Positions 37,571-37,764 of a DNA stretch of 37,764 nucleotides are shown piece after piece. Within the stretch, counting starts at the first letter, position 1, and each line of letters opens with the position of its first letter. Position numbers and translations under genes: made by a program. Source of the DNA: JAGOTN01 sp964538345 (GTDB taxonomy: Bacteria > Patescibacteriota > Minisyncoccia > Phycocordibacterales > JAACPR01); NCBI GenBank assembly GCA_964538345.1, contig CAZIFF010000004.1, positions 1-37,764 of the forward strand, read 5' to 3'. Below the pieces are notes generated by a model. The model was not told the DNA's origin. It ran no database searches and saw only the letters and a list, made by a program, of their open reading frames with translations.

Positions 37571-37606
37571 GAGCGCGGACGCACAGTACGAAGTTCGGGC
37601 GGACAA
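37571..37606 (+). repeat. tRNA-Lys-end-like repeat, unit 1
   Basis: GAGCGCGGACGCACAG, seven variable bases, then TTCGGGCGGACAA. It continues GTG, so GGGCGGACAAGTG matches the end of tRNA-Lys and its flank at 37400-37412 exactly. Confidence 0.85.
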
Positions 37607-37610
37607 GTGA

Positions 37611-37635
37611 GGTTATGATTTATTTGATTATAACC
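37611..37635. repeat. Imperfect hairpin before repeat unit 2
   Basis: GGTTAT ... ATAACC arms with an A+T-rich centre. It starts with GG and ends with CC next to GAGCGCGG, like the palindrome before unit 1. Confidence 0.7.
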
Positions 37636-37671
37636 GAGCGCGGACGCACAGAATGTAATTCGGGCGGACAA
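37636..37671 (+). repeat. tRNA-Lys-end-like repeat, unit 2
   Basis: The same 16 + 7 + 13 layout as unit 1, with both conserved blocks identical, 65 nt downstream. Two shorter copies follow (TGGGCGGACAG at 37682 and AGCGGACAA at 37693). Confidence 0.85.
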
Positions 37672-37715
37672 TGGTAATTGTTGGGCGGACAGAAGCGGAC
37701 AAATGTGCAATCTTT

Positions 37716-37724
37716 TGCTAGAAT
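37716..37724 (+). promoter_or_regulatory. Extended -10 promoter of the terminal tRNA-Leu
   Basis: TGCTAGAAT (TGn then TAGAAT) ends 9 nt before the tRNA 5' end. Confidence 0.45.
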
Positions 37725-37733
37725 GCACCATAT

Positions 37734-37764
37734 GCCGAGATGGCGAAATTGGTAGACGCACTTG
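37734..37764 (+). tRNA. tRNA-Leu, 5' part only
   Basis: GCCGAGATGGCGAAATTGG and the following TAGACGCACTTG are typical of a tRNA-Leu acceptor and D-arm. The anticodon lies beyond the window edge. Confidence 0.8.

Larger units (their letters stand above)
37424..37618 (+). pseudogene. Partial reading frame cut by the gap and ended inside a repeat element
   Basis: From the gap an open frame reads SLEKELINKLSLEFTDQKPI and continues for about 65 residues to TGA at 37616. The first 45 residues have a protein-like composition (SEAATTYSMDSYMRNEEILK). The last part, SERGRTVRSSGGQVRL, is simply the translation of the repeat unit at 37571. The frame may be a gene remnant interrupted by the repeat array, or chance. 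No family is recognised and the 5' part is lost in the gap. Confidence 0.35.

Noticed and set aside
37399..37705. Repeated GCGGACA motifs as replication-origin iterons
   Set aside because: Spacing is irregular, no dnaA or rep gene is near, and the copies are better explained as relatives of the tRNA-Lys 3' end.
37471..37761. 96-residue minus-strand frame across the tRNA-end repeats
   Set aside because: It runs through the repeat units and the start of tRNA-Leu, so it is not a credible gene.

Overview
The window looks like part of a chromosome from the Candidate Phyla Radiation (Patescibacteria), most likely a Parcubacteria-type organism. The grounds are A+T-rich core genes, an SMC of 742 residues with no visible hinge, a NusB domain fused to a Nudix domain, a minimal IF-2, a threonyl-tRNA synthetase without its TGS domain, a DUF4446 protein and a repeat protein of the PKD/VPYTG type. 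TGA is used as a stop codon (rnc, for example), so the code is standard and not the UGA-glycine code of SR1/Gracilibacteria. The placement is an inference from gene content; no rRNA is present. Three runs of N (10129-10182, 26389-26488, 37413-37422) mark assembly gaps.

Layout. 1-9112, minus strand: rpoB, rpoC, dnaG and the start of rpoD, with a promoter and a leader upstream of rpoB. 9119-10656, minus: rpsP, khpA, trmD. 10700-14650: three orphan genes around rnr, with a 65-bp duplicate of the rnr 5' end flanking one of them. 14677-18840, minus: rpmF, nusB-nudix, rnc, smc. 18845-19711: another orphan gene and a divergent candidate small RNA. 19710-25405: rnhB (minus) divergent from dnaE and thrS (plus). 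25418-28790: a Tyr/Gly-repeat, PKD-like surface protein ending in a VPYTG sorting signal, a TolA-like coiled-coil protein, and a sortase. 28879-36451: tRNA-Tyr, a ClpB/ClpC-type ATPase with an HtrA-like protein that has lost its catalytic triad, a cysteine desulfurase, DUF4446, infB, rbfA, tRNA-Cys and tRNA-Leu. 36463-37764: a hypothetical gene, tRNA-Lys, an array of hairpins and repeats sharing 13 nt with the tRNA-Lys 3' end, and the start of another tRNA-Leu.

How the genes fit together. Most of the window is information processing: core RNA polymerase, sigma and primase in one cluster; tRNA and ribosome maturation (trmD, khpA, rpsP, rnc, rnr, rbfA, infB); and replication (dnaE, rnhB, dnaG). 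The cell-surface part is a plausible sortase with its substrate.

Two layers of sequence stand out. Core transcription units mostly carry a -10 box, often an extended one (TGn plus a TATAAT-like hexamer), only 6-12 nt before the start codon, which implies leaderless or nearly leaderless mRNAs. Five orphan genes (10796, 11239, 13817, 18910, 26923) instead have their own TTGAC-type promoter, usually a longer leader, and a strong terminator with the unusual tail TTTTTCTTT; three of them are clearly more G+C-rich. They look like acquired single-gene modules.
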